Below, piece after piece: positions 9,360 through 18,357 of a stretch of 64,000 bases of DNA; position 1 is the stretch's first letter; every line of letters starts with the position of its first letter. The position numbers and the translations under genes were made by a program. Origin of the DNA: Kushneria marisflavi (GTDB lineage: Bacteria > Pseudomonadota > Gammaproteobacteria > Pseudomonadales > Halomonadaceae). The stretch spans positions 2,170,001 through 2,234,000 of the forward strand of contig NZ_CP021358.1 in assembly GCF_002157205.1 (NCBI RefSeq), read 5' to 3'. Below the pieces are notes generated by a model, which saw only the letters and a program-made list of their open reading frames with translations, ran no database searches and was not told the DNA's origin.

Positions 9360-10559
9360 TCAGGGCGAGGCTTCCAGAGCGGCCAGGGCACTGGCCATTA
9401 CCATCGCTGCGGCACCCCGGGCCGGTATCAGCTGATGTTGTGTCAGTACGCGCGGCGTAATCAGGGTGGCCTCCGGCAGCAGTCGGCGCTGGGTGCTGGC
9501 AAAACGGGCAAGCGCCGGGTCCATGAAGGCGGGGCCAAGCGTGGTCAGCGTGCCACCGATCACGATTTCGGCCGGATTGAGCGTGTGATGAAGATTATGC
9601 AGCAGCATGCCCAGCGCCTGGCCGGCCCGTTCGAGCACCGGAGCCGTACGTGAAGCCGGGAGCGCCGCCACACCGTCGACCAGATCGATGCTGTCCTCGA
9701 TGCCGAGTTGCTGCCTCAGGCGCCAGCCGCTCACCAGTGTCTCGGCGCAGCCGTAGTTGCCGCAGTGACAGAGTGTCCCGTCCGGGTCGAGCAGGGTATG
9801 ACCAATTTCACCGGCCAGACCATGCACGCCGCGAATGATGCGCGGCGGCGCGCCGTTTTCTACCAGACCACTGCCAATGCCCGTATCGGCGCTGACAAAC
9901 AGCAGTGATTCGGGCGCGTCATGCGTGGCGAAGTAAAGCTCGCCGAAAGCGGCCAGTGAGGATTCGTTGTCCATCACTCGAATCCCCGCAAGCCCCGGCA
10001 GGTGGTTCGCCAGCAGGTCCAGAAACCGGACCTGATGCCAGCCCAGGTTGGGTGCCAGTCCCAGTAGCGGTTCATTCGGCATGACCGGGCCCGGCAGGGC
10101 GACGCCCACCCCCAGCAGCTGTCGGGCGCCAAGATCGTCGCTTTCAAGCAGGGTCGTGATCTCGTATGCCAGCTGGCGGGCGGTCTCATCGGGGGTGGGG
10201 TTTGACAGTGATATGCAGCGCTGGGCCAGCGTTGCCCCGGACAGCGTACAGGCCATCAACCGGAGTTCGTGCACGCCGACCTCGGCCCCCAGCAGCAGAT
10301 GATGGTGTTCGCCAAGCGACAGCTCACGCCCGGGCCGCCCGCCACGTCGATGTTGCAGGGCCCCCTCCTCGAGCCACCCGCTTTCAAGCAACGGGGTTAC
10401 GGCGCTGCCGACGGTAACCTTGGTCAGCCCCGTCAGGCGTGCCAGTTCGGTACGGGTCATGCCGGGAGTGCGCCGCAGCGCATCAAGAATGGCCAGGCGA
10501 TTGCGCTGTTTCAGGGAATTGAGGTCGCCGGCAGGGCGTGAATCAGACAGACGAATCAT
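9360..10559 (-). CDS. ROK-family transcriptional regulator (XylR/NagC-like)
   Basis: Sugar-responsive repressor of 399 residues. An N-terminal winged helix-turn-helix (TRTELARLTGLTKVTVGSAV region, about residues 34-54) is followed by a ROK sugar-kinase-like domain with the zinc motif CHCGNYGC near residue 265. The GDLNSLKQRNR start is typical of NagC/XylR regulators, which supports the ATG at 10559; the frame is open to 10673 and an ATG at 10649 is an alternative, neither with a strong ribosome site. It is divergent from the pentose dehydrogenase gene across 245 bp and so likely controls the sugar locus at 10.8-18.3 kb. The ligand is unknown; D-xylose or L-arabinose is the contextual guess. 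Confidence 0.88.
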   Translation of the reverse strand: MIRLSDSRPAGDLNSLKQRNRLAILDALRRTPGMTRTELARLTGLTKVTVGSAVTPLLESGWLEEGALQHRRGGRPGRELSLGEHHHLLLGAEVGVHELRLMACTLSGATLAQRCISLSNPTPDETARQLAYEITTLLESDDLGARQLLGVGVALPGPVMPNEPLLGLAPNLGWHQVRFLDLLANHLPGLAGIRVMDNESSLAAFGELYFATHDAPESLLFVSADTGIGSGLVENGAPPRIIRGVHGLAGEIGHTLLDPDGTLCHCGNYGCAETLVSGWRLRQQLGIEDSIDLVDGVAALPASRTAPVLERAGQALGMLLHNLHHTLNPAEIVIGGTLTTLGPAFMDPALARFASTQRRLLPEATLITPRVLTQHQLIPARGAAAMVMASALAALEASP

Positions 10560-10804
10560 GGTGTCGGACACCGGGTTGCGATAACGAACGGACAGGCAGA
10601 TGCCCTCGCTGGTACGACGTGTTTGAGCGTCGATCCTTATTTTTATCATCGAACGTGTTTCGGCGCCCGGCAATCCGACGTTCAGAACGTCATGCCTGGA
10701 CCATGGTCGTGCGTCGACCTATGTCCAATGGCTGGATGACAGGGGCAGGTAGACACTGCCGGGTAAGAACTTTTAATTAAATCAAACCTTATGGAAAAGA
10801 CGTC

Positions 10805-11539
10805 ATGACGGCTCCGATATATCCCGATTTGAAAGGCCGTCGCGTGGTGGTCACCGGGGGTGGTTCCGGTATTGGGGAAGGCATTGTGCGTGCCTTTGCC
10901 GAGCAGGGTAGTGAGGTGCACTTTCTCGACATCATTGATGAGGCGGCAGCGCTTGCCGAGTCGCTGGGGGAGCACGTGCACTTTCATCGCTGTGATCTGA
11001 CCGACCCTCGCGCGCTGGATCAGGTGCTGGCCGACATCGGCACGGTAGAAGTACTGGTCAACAACGCCGCCAACGATGATCGCCATCGGCTTGAAGACGT
11101 CACGCCCGAGTACTGGGACGATCGCATGGCGATCAATCTGCGCCATCAGGCGCTGTCAGTGCGGGCGGTGGCCGCCGGCATGCGCGCACAGGGTCGCGGA
11201 TCAATCATCAACATGGGATCCATCAGCTGGCATCTCGGTCAGCCGGGGATGGTGCTTTATGAAACTGCCAAGGCGGCCATCGAGGGCCTGACCCGGGCAC
11301 TGGCCAGCGAGCTGGGCAGTGACGGCATTCGCGTCAACTGCGTGATACCCGGCAACATCAAGACGCCGCGTCAGTCACGCTGGTACACCCCGGAAGACGA
11401 GGCGCAAATCGTGGCAGAACAAAAGCTCAAGGTGCGTCTACACCCGCATCATGTCGCCAGCATGGTGCTCTTTCTGGCCTCCGATGCGGCCGGTGGCTGT
11501 ACTGCCCACAACTACTGGGTCGATGGCGGCTGGCTGTAG
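10805..11539 (+). CDS. SDR-family D-xylose/L-arabinose 1-dehydrogenase (Caulobacter XylB-like)
   Basis: NAD(P)-dependent short-chain dehydrogenase of 244 residues. The cofactor loop is GGGSGIGEG at 18-26, the NNA motif is at 86-88, and the catalytic set is Ser139/Ser141 region, Tyr152 and Lys156 in YETAK. Long stretches, including 'NDDRH', 'SISWHLG', 'VLYETAKA', 'GNIKT' and 'WYTPE', follow the Caulobacter crescentus D-xylose 1-dehydrogenase, the first enzyme of the oxidative Weimberg pathway. It oxidises the pentose to its lactone. Start ATG at 10805 has GGAAAAG upstream. Position at the head of a sugar-porter/ABC transporter locus under a ROK regulator fits. The lactonase, dehydratases and final dehydrogenase of the pathway are not in this cluster. 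Confidence 0.87.
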   Translation: MTAPIYPDLKGRRVVVTGGGSGIGEGIVRAFAEQGSEVHFLDIIDEAAALAESLGEHVHFHRCDLTDPRALDQVLADIGTVEVLVNNAANDDRHRLEDVTPEYWDDRMAINLRHQALSVRAVAAGMRAQGRGSIINMGSISWHLGQPGMVLYETAKAAIEGLTRALASELGSDGIRVNCVIPGNIKTPRQSRWYTPEDEAQIVAEQKLKVRLHPHHVASMVLFLASDAAGGCTAHNYWVDGGWL

Positions 11540-11640
11540 CCGGGCTCGCTCGACACGAAATGATGCCATCGCAACCCATTAAACACTGACGTTTCATCAA
11601 AGCCGGTTTCAGGACAACAACTATCCCAGGAGATTCCGTC

Positions 11641-13065
11641 ATGCAGTCAGACACTTCGGTTCAGGATGAGGACGGCCGCAAACAGCAGTTCTATGTGTTC
11701 ATTATCTGCTGTGTCGCCGCGCTTGGCGGCTTCCTGTTCGGCTTTGACAGCGGGGTCATCAACGGCACCGTGGATGGCCTGCAGGCTGCCTTCAATTCCG
11801 AAGCCGCAGGCACCGGCTTCAACGTGGCCTCGATGCTGCTGGGCTGTGCCGGCGGCGCCTTCTTTGCCGGTCGTCTGGCGGACCGCTTCGGGCGACGGAT
11901 GCTGTTGATCGTCGCAGCACTTTTTTTCATCGTCAGTGCCTGGGGGTCCGGCGTCTCTCAGGGCTCTTTTGAGTTCGTCATCTATCGCATCCTCGGCGGT
12001 ATCGCGGTGGGGGCGGCCAGCGTCATGACGCCGGCCTATATCAGTGAGGTGGCCCCGGCCGCCATTCGCGGTCGCCTCGCCACCATCCAGCAGATCGCCA
12101 TCATCACGGGGCTGTTCATGGCCTTTGTCAGCAACTATGTGCTGGCGCGAGTCGCCGGTGCCTCGACCGCCGAATTCTGGGGCGGTTTTGAAGCCTGGCG
12201 CTGGATGTTCTGGATGGAGCTGATCCCGGCGGTCATCTTCTTTTTGGCACTGCTGGGGATTCCGGAAAGCCCGCGCTTTTTGATCAGCAAGGGCGAGGGC
12301 AAAAAGGCCCTCAAGGTACTCAAAACGTTGATGGCCAATCGCGAAGCCGAGCAGAAGGCAGAAGACATTCGTACCTCGCTGCATCGTGAGCGCACGCCCG
12401 GCCTGTCTGACCTGATCAACGCCTCGACCGGTCGCGTACACCGTATTGTCTGGGTCGGCATTGGTCTTGCCGTGTTCCAGCAGCTGGTCGGTATCAACGT
12501 GGTGTTCTACTACGGCGCGGTGCTGTGGCAGTCGGTCGGCTTTACCGAAAGCGATGCGCTTTTGATCAACATCATCAGTGGGGCGGTCAGTATCGCGGCG
12601 TGTCTGATCACCATTGCGGTGATCGACAAGGTCGGACGCAAGCCGATTCTGTGGATCGGCTCGGTCGGCATGACGGTCACTCTGGGCATTCTGGCCTATG
12701 CCTTCTCGACCGCCGCAATCGTGGATGGCTCGCTGCGCCTGTCCGACAGCATGGGCATCGTGGCGCTGCTATCGGCCAACATCTACGTCATGTTCTTCAA
12801 CGCCTCCTGGGGCCCGGTCATGTGGGTCATGCTCGGCGAAATGTTCCCCAACCAGATGCGCGGTTCGGGGCTGGCCGTGTCGGGGCTTTTCCAGTGGCTG
12901 GCGAACTTCGGTATCACCATGACCTTCCCGATCATGCTGGCCGGTATCGGTCTGGGCGGCGCCTACGGTATCTACGCCTTCTTTGCCCTGATCTCGGTCT
13001 TTTTCGTCATCAAAATGGTCAGGGAAACACGGGGTCGCGAGCTCGAAGACATGGCCTACGAGTAA
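11641..13065 (+). CDS. Sugar porter family MFS transporter (XylE/GalP/GLUT-like)
   Basis: Inner-membrane sugar-proton symporter of 474 residues with twelve predicted membrane segments. The sugar-porter signatures are all present: GRLADRFGRR after helix 2, 'PESPRFL' after helix 6, 'QQLVGINVVFYY' in helix 7 and 'DKVGRKP' after helix 8. The ATG at 11641 has an AGGAG site 8 bases upstream. It lies 101 bp after the pentose dehydrogenase and is followed by a terminator, so the two may form one transcription unit. The substrate is probably a pentose or hexose monosaccharide; E. coli XylE, AraE and GalP belong to the same family and cannot be told apart here. Confidence 0.92.
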   Translation: MQSDTSVQDEDGRKQQFYVFIICCVAALGGFLFGFDSGVINGTVDGLQAAFNSEAAGTGFNVASMLLGCAGGAFFAGRLADRFGRRMLLIVAALFFIVSAWGSGVSQGSFEFVIYRILGGIAVGAASVMTPAYISEVAPAAIRGRLATIQQIAIITGLFMAFVSNYVLARVAGASTAEFWGGFEAWRWMFWMELIPAVIFFLALLGIPESPRFLISKGEGKKALKVLKTLMANREAEQKAEDIRTSLHRERTPGLSDLINASTGRVHRIVWVGIGLAVFQQLVGINVVFYYGAVLWQSVGFTESDALLINIISGAVSIAACLITIAVIDKVGRKPILWIGSVGMTVTLGILAYAFSTAAIVDGSLRLSDSMGIVALLSANIYVMFFNASWGPVMWVMLGEMFPNQMRGSGLAVSGLFQWLANFGITMTFPIMLAGIGLGGAYGIYAFFALISVFFVIKMVRETRGRELEDMAYE

Positions 13066-13101
13066 GGTTGTCGAGCGTGATCAGCTCTGGCTTTACCCCT
13101 T

Positions 13102-13131
13102 CGCCCGGCCAATGATGCCGGGCGATTTTCT
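13102..13131 (+). terminator. Intrinsic terminator after the sugar porter gene
   Basis: Eight-pair stem CGCCCGGC/GCCGGGCG with a 7-nt loop, followed by ATTTTCTT, located 37 bp after the stop codon. Confidence 0.85.
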
Positions 13132-13304
13132 TGATACCGGAATTGTTGTGGCGTGAGGGATTCATGCCAAAAGTTGATGCCACACCATGCGGCTTAAGTC
13201 GCGCGTAACTTTAGTCTCAGCGCCCGTGCCAGACCCCCTGGTGGCAGAGGGCGTATCCGCTGGGCCAGCGCGATACCAATAGCCGTTTCGGTATCACCTG
13301 GAAC

Positions 13305-13333
13305 GACTTGATGCATTAGTCGCCGCTCAAGTC
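13305..13333. promoter_or_regulatory. Inverted repeat upstream of araF (candidate operator)
   Basis: GACTTGA (13305-13311) and TCAAGTC (13327-13333) are perfect 7-bp inverted arms with a 15-bp spacer, about 95-125 bp before araF. A third similar word, TTAAGTCGCGC, lies at 13194. No regulator can be assigned with confidence; the ROK protein at 9.4-10.6 kb is a candidate. Confidence 0.3.
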
Positions 13334-13428
13334 ACGCCGTATGTTGGCTTTAGTGTGTCACGGGCGCGGAATGGCGCTTTTGAACACCCATGAATAACAA
13401 ACTGCCCCACGAGGGCCCGGAGTCCATG

Positions 13429-14424
13429 ATGTCCCTGTTACCTGCCTTTTCCCGTGTGATTGCCACCACCCTCATGGCCCTGGTGCCGTTGAGCATGGCG
13501 CATGCCAGCGACGACAACGTCAAGATCGGCTTCATCGTCAAAAAACCCGAGCAGGCCTGGTTTATCAACGAGCAGCGTGCTGCCAGCGAACTGGGTCAGG
13601 AGCAGGGCTTTACCGTGGTGCGTCTGGCCGGTGAAGACGGCCAGCAGGTACTCAGCGCCATCGACAACCTGAACGCCCAGGGCGCGCAGGGGTTCGTGAT
13701 CTGTCCGCCGGATGTGCGCCTGGGCATGGCGATTGCCAACCGGGCGAAGCAGTACGGCATGAAGGTCGTGACCGTGGATGACCAGTTTGTGGGCAGCGAC
13801 GGCAAACCCATGACCGAGGTGCCGCACCTGGGCATGTCGGGCTACAAGATTGGAGAGCAGGTCGGTAATGCCATTGCCGAGGAGATGAAGCGTCGTGGCT
13901 GGGACATGGACAAGACCGGTGCCCTGCGTATCTCCAACAACGAACTGCCGACCGCCCGAGAGCGTACTGACGGCGCGACGCAGGCGCTGCTGGATGCCGG
14001 CTTCAACAAGGACAACGTGATTGATGCGCCGCAGCAGAATACCGATACCACCAGCGCCTTCACGGCGGCTTCACCGATGTTTTCCAAGTACGGCAAGTTT
14101 GATCACTGGGTGATCTACGCCCTCAACGAGGAGAGCGTGCTGGGGGGCGTGCGCGCCAGCGAACAGTACGGTCTGTCACCGGAGGATGTCATCGGTGTGG
14201 GCATCAACGGCTCCGGCGCGGCCTTTGCCGAGTTCTCGCGTGAAAAGCCCACCGGCTTCTACGGCACCGTGGCGGTCAGCTCGACCATGCACGGTCGCCA
14301 GAGCGCGGAAAACCTCTATCAGTGGATCACCGAAGACAAGCAGCCGCCGGCCTATACCGAAACCACCGGCACCCTGATGACGCGTGACAACTGGCAGGAA
14401 GTCCGCAAGGAACTGCAGCTATGA
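13429..14424 (+). CDS. araF: Periplasmic L-arabinose-type sugar-binding protein
   Basis: Substrate-binding subunit of an AraFGH ABC importer. The 331-residue precursor has a signal peptide (hydrophobic segment about 8-22, cleavage likely after AHA near residue 26) and then the AraF-like mature chain: 'KIGFIVKKPEQAWF', 'GFVICPPDVRLG', 'VVTVDDQFV', 'GVGINGSG' and 'ATGFYG-like' segments follow E. coli AraF throughout. A GGAG site lies six bases before the ATG at 13429; the adjacent ATG at 13426 is nearly equivalent. It overlaps araG by four bases (ATGA), so the two are translationally coupled. L-arabinose is the likely ligand; D-galactose or D-xylose cannot be excluded. Confidence 0.92.
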   Translation: MSLLPAFSRVIATTLMALVPLSMAHASDDNVKIGFIVKKPEQAWFINEQRAASELGQEQGFTVVRLAGEDGQQVLSAIDNLNAQGAQGFVICPPDVRLGMAIANRAKQYGMKVVTVDDQFVGSDGKPMTEVPHLGMSGYKIGEQVGNAIAEEMKRRGWDMDKTGALRISNNELPTARERTDGATQALLDAGFNKDNVIDAPQQNTDTTSAFTAASPMFSKYGKFDHWVIYALNEESVLGGVRASEQYGLSPEDVIGVGINGSGAAFAEFSREKPTGFYGTVAVSSTMHGRQSAENLYQWITEDKQPPAYTETTGTLMTRDNWQEVRKELQL

Positions 14425-15950
14425 GTGTGGCCCCTGTGATGGGGGCCGTGGCCGCCGAGGCCGACCCCTGGCTTGTCGTTGAAAACGTCACCGTCGAGTT
14501 TCCCGGTGTTCGGGCCCTCGACGGGGTGAACTTCAGCGCCCGCGCCGGTGAAGTGCACGCCCTGATGGGCGAAAACGGTGCCGGCAAGTCGACCCTGCTC
14601 AAGGTATTGAGCGGTGTGAATCGCGTCACCGATGGCGCGCTTCGAGTCGGTGGAGAGCGCCATGTCTTCGCCAACGCTCGTGAGGCGCTGCGGTTGGGCA
14701 TCGCCATCATCTATCAGGAGCTGACGCTCTCGCCCAATCTGTCGGTCGCCGAAAACCTGCTGCTGGGGCAGTTGCCTCAGCACTACGGCATCGTGGATCG
14801 CAGGCGGCTGCGCGAGCGGGCGCTAATGATTCTCGAGGAGCTGGGCGAGGGCAATGTTCATCCGGCGACGAAGGTGCGCGATCTCTCGATCGGCCAGCAG
14901 CAGATGATCGAGATCGGCCGGGCGCTTTTGCGCGATGCTCGCATCATTGCCTTTGACGAGCCGACCAGCTCGCTGTCGGTTCAGGAAACGCGCCAGCTCA
15001 AGCGTATCGTCAAGCGTCTACGCGATGAGGGGCGGGTGGTGCTCTACGTTACCCACCGCATGGAGGAGGTGTTCGAGATGTGTGACGCCGTGACGGTCTT
15101 TCGTGACGGACGCCATATCTGTACCCACGACACCATGGCAGGCCTTACCCAGGACCAGCTGGTCAGCGAGATGGTCGGGCGCGATATCGAGGATGTCTAC
15201 GGCTATCGCAGCCGCGAGACCGGTGACGTCATCCTGAAGGTCGACAACCTGGAAGGGCGTGGCCTGACGGCGCCGGTCAGCTTCGAGGTTCGTCGCGGTG
15301 AGGTCTTCGGCTTTTTCGGTCTGGTCGGTGCCGGCCGCAGTGAACTGATGCGACTGGTATGCGGTGTGGAATCCCCGAAGGGCGGCGAGATTCACTTCAA
15401 TGGCCGCACCGGGCGCTTCAACTCGCCCGGTCAGGCGATTCATGCCGGCATCGCCATGTGTCCGGAGGATCGCAAGTCCCAGGGCATCTTCCCGGTGGCC
15501 AGCGTCACCGACAACCTCAATATCAGCTGCCGCCGTTTTTTCCGCCGCATGGGGCTGTGGCGCGATCCCGGGCGTGAGCTTGACAATACGCGTGACTACA
15601 TCAAAAAACTGCGCATTCGCACGCCCGGACCGCGCACCCGCATCAGCACCCTGTCCGGCGGTAATCAGCAAAAGGTCATCCTGGCACGCTGGCTCTCCGA
15701 GAAGATCGAGCTGTTCGTGATGGATGAGCCGACCCGCGGCATCGATGTCGGTGCCCGACGCGATATCTACAACCTGCTGTATGACCTGGCCGACCAGGGC
15801 AAGGCCGTAGTGGTGATCTCAAGCGATCTGACCGAGGTCAGCGCGATCTGCGATCGCATCGGTGTGATGCGAAGTGGTGCGCTGATCGACATCGTCGATC
15901 GTGATGCCGCCACGCCCGAGCGGCTGCTGGGTCTGGCACTGCCGGCCTGA
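14421..15950 (+). CDS. araG: L-arabinose-type ABC transporter ATP-binding protein
   Basis: Cytoplasmic ATPase subunit with two tandem ABC domains, 509 residues, as expected for monosaccharide CUT2 importers. The first domain has Walker A GENGAGKST (50-58), the signature 'LSIGQQQ' and Walker B 'IIAFDEPTSSL'. The second domain has the degenerate Walker A 'GLVGAGRSE', the signature 'LSGGNQQK' and Walker B 'LFVMDEPTRGID'. The start ATG overlaps the stop of araF. It is followed 61 bp later by the permease gene, giving the standard FGH order. Confidence 0.95.
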   Translation: MSVAPVMGAVAAEADPWLVVENVTVEFPGVRALDGVNFSARAGEVHALMGENGAGKSTLLKVLSGVNRVTDGALRVGGERHVFANAREALRLGIAIIYQELTLSPNLSVAENLLLGQLPQHYGIVDRRRLRERALMILEELGEGNVHPATKVRDLSIGQQQMIEIGRALLRDARIIAFDEPTSSLSVQETRQLKRIVKRLRDEGRVVLYVTHRMEEVFEMCDAVTVFRDGRHICTHDTMAGLTQDQLVSEMVGRDIEDVYGYRSRETGDVILKVDNLEGRGLTAPVSFEVRRGEVFGFFGLVGAGRSELMRLVCGVESPKGGEIHFNGRTGRFNSPGQAIHAGIAMCPEDRKSQGIFPVASVTDNLNISCRRFFRRMGLWRDPGRELDNTRDYIKKLRIRTPGPRTRISTLSGGNQQKVILARWLSEKIELFVMDEPTRGIDVGARRDIYNLLYDLADQGKAVVVISSDLTEVSAICDRIGVMRSGALIDIVDRDAATPERLLGLALPA

Positions 15951-16011
15951 ACATGACGGTCCTGACCACAATCGGTGCCAATAACAACATGATGTCTGGA
16001 GACACCCAATC

Positions 16012-17034
16012 ATGAGTAGCGACAAGAGCGTTCATGCCGACGCAGGCAGCCAACCGGAAACGGTGCGCCCGGCCGGACGGCAGGGTCTGATAAAGCCACT
16101 GCGCACCCTGCTGGATACCTCCGGGTTGATTGCCATCTTTATCGTGCTTTTTATCGCCCTGGCGGTGGCCATTCCCGATTTCATGACTGGCCGTAATATG
16201 GTCGGCCTGCTGCTGTCGGTGACCATTATTGGCACCATCGCCACCACCATGATGATGGTGCTGGCACTCGGTGAGGTGGATCTGTCGGTTGCCTCGATCG
16301 TGGCGTTTGCCGGCGTCAGCGCAGCGGTCATTACCAGTGCCTCGGGAAGCGTGCTGATCGGCGCACTGGGCGGCATTGCTGCCGGTGCCCTGGTGGGCGT
16401 GTTCAATGGCTTCGTGGTGGCGCGTTTTGGGATCAATTCGCTGATTGCCACGCTCGCCGCCATGGAGTTCGTACGGGGACTGGCCTACATCACCTCCGGC
16501 GGTGATGCGGTCATGATTACCGTGCCGGGCTTTTTCGAGCTGGGCAGCGCCTCGTTTCTGGGGCTGACCCTGCCGGTGTGGACCATGATCATCTGCTTTG
16601 TGATCTTCGGCTTCGTGCTCAATCTGACCGCCTTTGGGCGCAACGTGCTGGCCACCGGCGGCAATCCGGAAGCTGCGGCACTGGCCGGGGTCAACGTGCG
16701 CCGGCTCAAGATCATCGTGTTTGGGCTGCAGGGGCTGGTGGCCGGGATCGCCGGGGTGCTTCTGACCTCGCGCATGGGCCTTGGTGACCCGAATACCTCG
16801 ATGGGGCTTGAGCTTGCGGTCATCTCGGCCTGTGTTCTGGGCGGTGTGGCGCTTTCCGGCGGTGTGGCCTCGATCACCGGTGTGCTGGTGGGCGTGTTGA
16901 TCATGGGCTGCGTGCAAAACGCCATGGGGCTTTTGAACGTTCCGACCTTCTATCAGTACCTGGTGCGCGGCGCCATCCTGCTGTTGGCCGTATTGTTTGA
17001 CCGCTGGAAACAGCAAAAGCGTCAGCGGGCCTGA
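16012..17034 (+). CDS. araH: L-arabinose-type ABC transporter permease
   Basis: Inner-membrane permease of 340 residues, BPD_transp_2 family, with eight to ten hydrophobic segments. The conserved cytoplasmic loop 'LNLTAFGRNVLATGGNPEAAALAGVNV'-type EAA-like region and 'LGGVALSGG' are typical of RbsC/XylH/AraH proteins. The ATG at 16012 has CTGGAGA at correct spacing. The N-terminal 30 residues are polar and probably cytoplasmic. Together with araF and araG it forms a complete importer; a single permease gene implies a homodimer. Confidence 0.94.
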   Translation: MSSDKSVHADAGSQPETVRPAGRQGLIKPLRTLLDTSGLIAIFIVLFIALAVAIPDFMTGRNMVGLLLSVTIIGTIATTMMMVLALGEVDLSVASIVAFAGVSAAVITSASGSVLIGALGGIAAGALVGVFNGFVVARFGINSLIATLAAMEFVRGLAYITSGGDAVMITVPGFFELGSASFLGLTLPVWTMIICFVIFGFVLNLTAFGRNVLATGGNPEAAALAGVNVRRLKIIVFGLQGLVAGIAGVLLTSRMGLGDPNTSMGLELAVISACVLGGVALSGGVASITGVLVGVLIMGCVQNAMGLLNVPTFYQYLVRGAILLLAVLFDRWKQQKRQRA

Positions 17035-17081
17035 ACACGATCGGGTAGCGAGTCTCTCCTTCAACGCGTCTGGAGCATGTC

Positions 17082-18272
17082 ATGAAACAACCTTCCCTGC
17101 GGTCTCTGGTTTTTCTGAGCGCCGGTCTTTTGTCACTGGGGGCCGCTCAGGCCATTGCGGCCTCGACATCCGGCACGCCTTCGACAGCCATGCCGCCCGG
17201 CGTTGAAAAGTTTGTCTTTGGCACCCTGCCTGACGGTCGCACCGTGCACGGCTATCGCATCAATAGTGGTGGGAATGTCGATATGGAGGTTATCGACTAC
17301 GGCGGCATCATTACCTCACTCGAGACGCCGGACCGTCACGGCGAGAAGGCTGATATCGTGCTCGGCTTCGATTCACTGCAGGGCTATCTGTCGCCGGCCT
17401 ACAAAAAGCTCAATCCCTACTTTGGCGCACTGATCGGGCGCTATGGCAATCGCATTGCGGACGGACGTTTTACGCTGGATGGAAAGACGTACCAGTTGGC
17501 GACCAACGATGGGCCCAACCATCTGCACGGGGGTGATGAAGGCTTCAATCAGAAGCTCTGGCAGGCCACGCCGTTTTCCTCAAGCGAGGGCAGCGGTGTG
17601 GTGATGCGCTATACCAGCGCTGATGGCGAGGAGGGCTATCCGGGCGAGCTGTCGGTCGAGGTTAAATACACCCTGACCCATGACGATACGCTTGCCATCG
17701 ATTACCGCGCGAGCACCACAAAGGCCACGCCGGTCAATCTGACCCAGCACAGCTATTTCAATCTGAATGGCGAGGGCAGTGGCAGCATTCTCGATCACGT
17801 CATGACCATCGATGCCGCCAGCTACACGCCGGTCAACGACACGCTGATCCCGACCGGCGAAATCGCCACGGTCGCCGGTACGCCGTTTGATTTCACCCGA
17901 CCCATGCCGATCGGTGCGCGTATCGAGGCCGACAATGAGCAACTGGCTCGTGGCAAGGGCTATGATCATAACTTCGTGCTCAAGCGTGAGCCGTCCGCCA
18001 CGCCGGAGCGGGCCGCGCGCGTGACTTCCCCGGAAAGCGGTCGGGTGCTGGAGGTCTGGACCACCGAGCCGGGGCTGCAGTTCTACTCGGGCAATTTCCT
18101 GGATGGCAGCGTGACCGGCAAGGGCGGGCAGGCCTACGGGTATCGCTCGGGACTGGCGCTGGAGACCCAGCACTTTCCGGACTCTCCCAATCAGTCAAAC
18201 TTCCCCTCAACGATTCTTCAGCCCGGCGAGACGCTTGAAAGCCACACGGTCTATCGTTTCTCGAGTGAGTAG
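17082..18272 (+). CDS. galM: Secreted aldose 1-epimerase (mutarotase)
   Basis: Interconverts alpha and beta anomers of aldoses. The 396-residue protein begins with a signal peptide (KQPSLRS, then a hydrophobic stretch to about residue 26, ending AIAAS), so unlike E. coli GalM it should act in the periplasm. Family motifs are clear: 'IGRYGNRIADGRF', 'GPNHLHGG', the catalytic histidine in 'LTQHSYFNL', and the catalytic glutamate in 'LALETQHFPD'. The ATG at 17082 has CTGGAG upstream. It follows araH by 47 bp and ends the operon before a strong terminator, so it likely supplies the correct anomer to AraF or to the 1-dehydrogenase, which is anomer-selective in many relatives. Confidence 0.94.
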   Translation: MKQPSLRSLVFLSAGLLSLGAAQAIAASTSGTPSTAMPPGVEKFVFGTLPDGRTVHGYRINSGGNVDMEVIDYGGIITSLETPDRHGEKADIVLGFDSLQGYLSPAYKKLNPYFGALIGRYGNRIADGRFTLDGKTYQLATNDGPNHLHGGDEGFNQKLWQATPFSSSEGSGVVMRYTSADGEEGYPGELSVEVKYTLTHDDTLAIDYRASTTKATPVNLTQHSYFNLNGEGSGSILDHVMTIDAASYTPVNDTLIPTGEIATVAGTPFDFTRPMPIGARIEADNEQLARGKGYDHNFVLKREPSATPERAARVTSPESGRVLEVWTTEPGLQFYSGNFLDGSVTGKGGQAYGYRSGLALETQHFPDSPNQSNFPSTILQPGETLESHTVYRFSSE

Positions 18273-18304
18273 CGGCCTCAACCGGCCTGAAGCCCTCGTC
18301 TCAG

Positions 18305-18332
18305 AAAGCCCGGTCACATGACCGGGCTTTTT
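18305..18332 (+). terminator. Intrinsic terminator after the araFGH-galM operon
   Basis: Ten-pair perfect stem AAAGCCCGGT/ACCGGGCTTT with a 6-nt loop, continuing into TT; located 32 bp after the galM stop. Confidence 0.9.
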
Positions 18333-18357
18333 GCATTTGTTCCCGTGTGGCTACCGC

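Larger units (their letters stand above)
13066..13428. other. 363-bp region between the sugar porter and araF
   Basis: No gene seen. It contains the sugar-porter terminator (13102-13131) and, from about 13190, presumably the araF promoter. Two similar words, TTAAGTCGCGCGTA (13194-13207) and TCAAGTCACGCCGTA (13327-13341), and a partner GACTTGA (13305-13311) may be regulator half-sites. Confidence 0.6.

Noticed and set aside
15838..17064. 408-codon minus-strand frame opposite araH
   Set aside because: Low-complexity His/Gln/Asp-rich composition typical of an antisense shadow; araH is certain.
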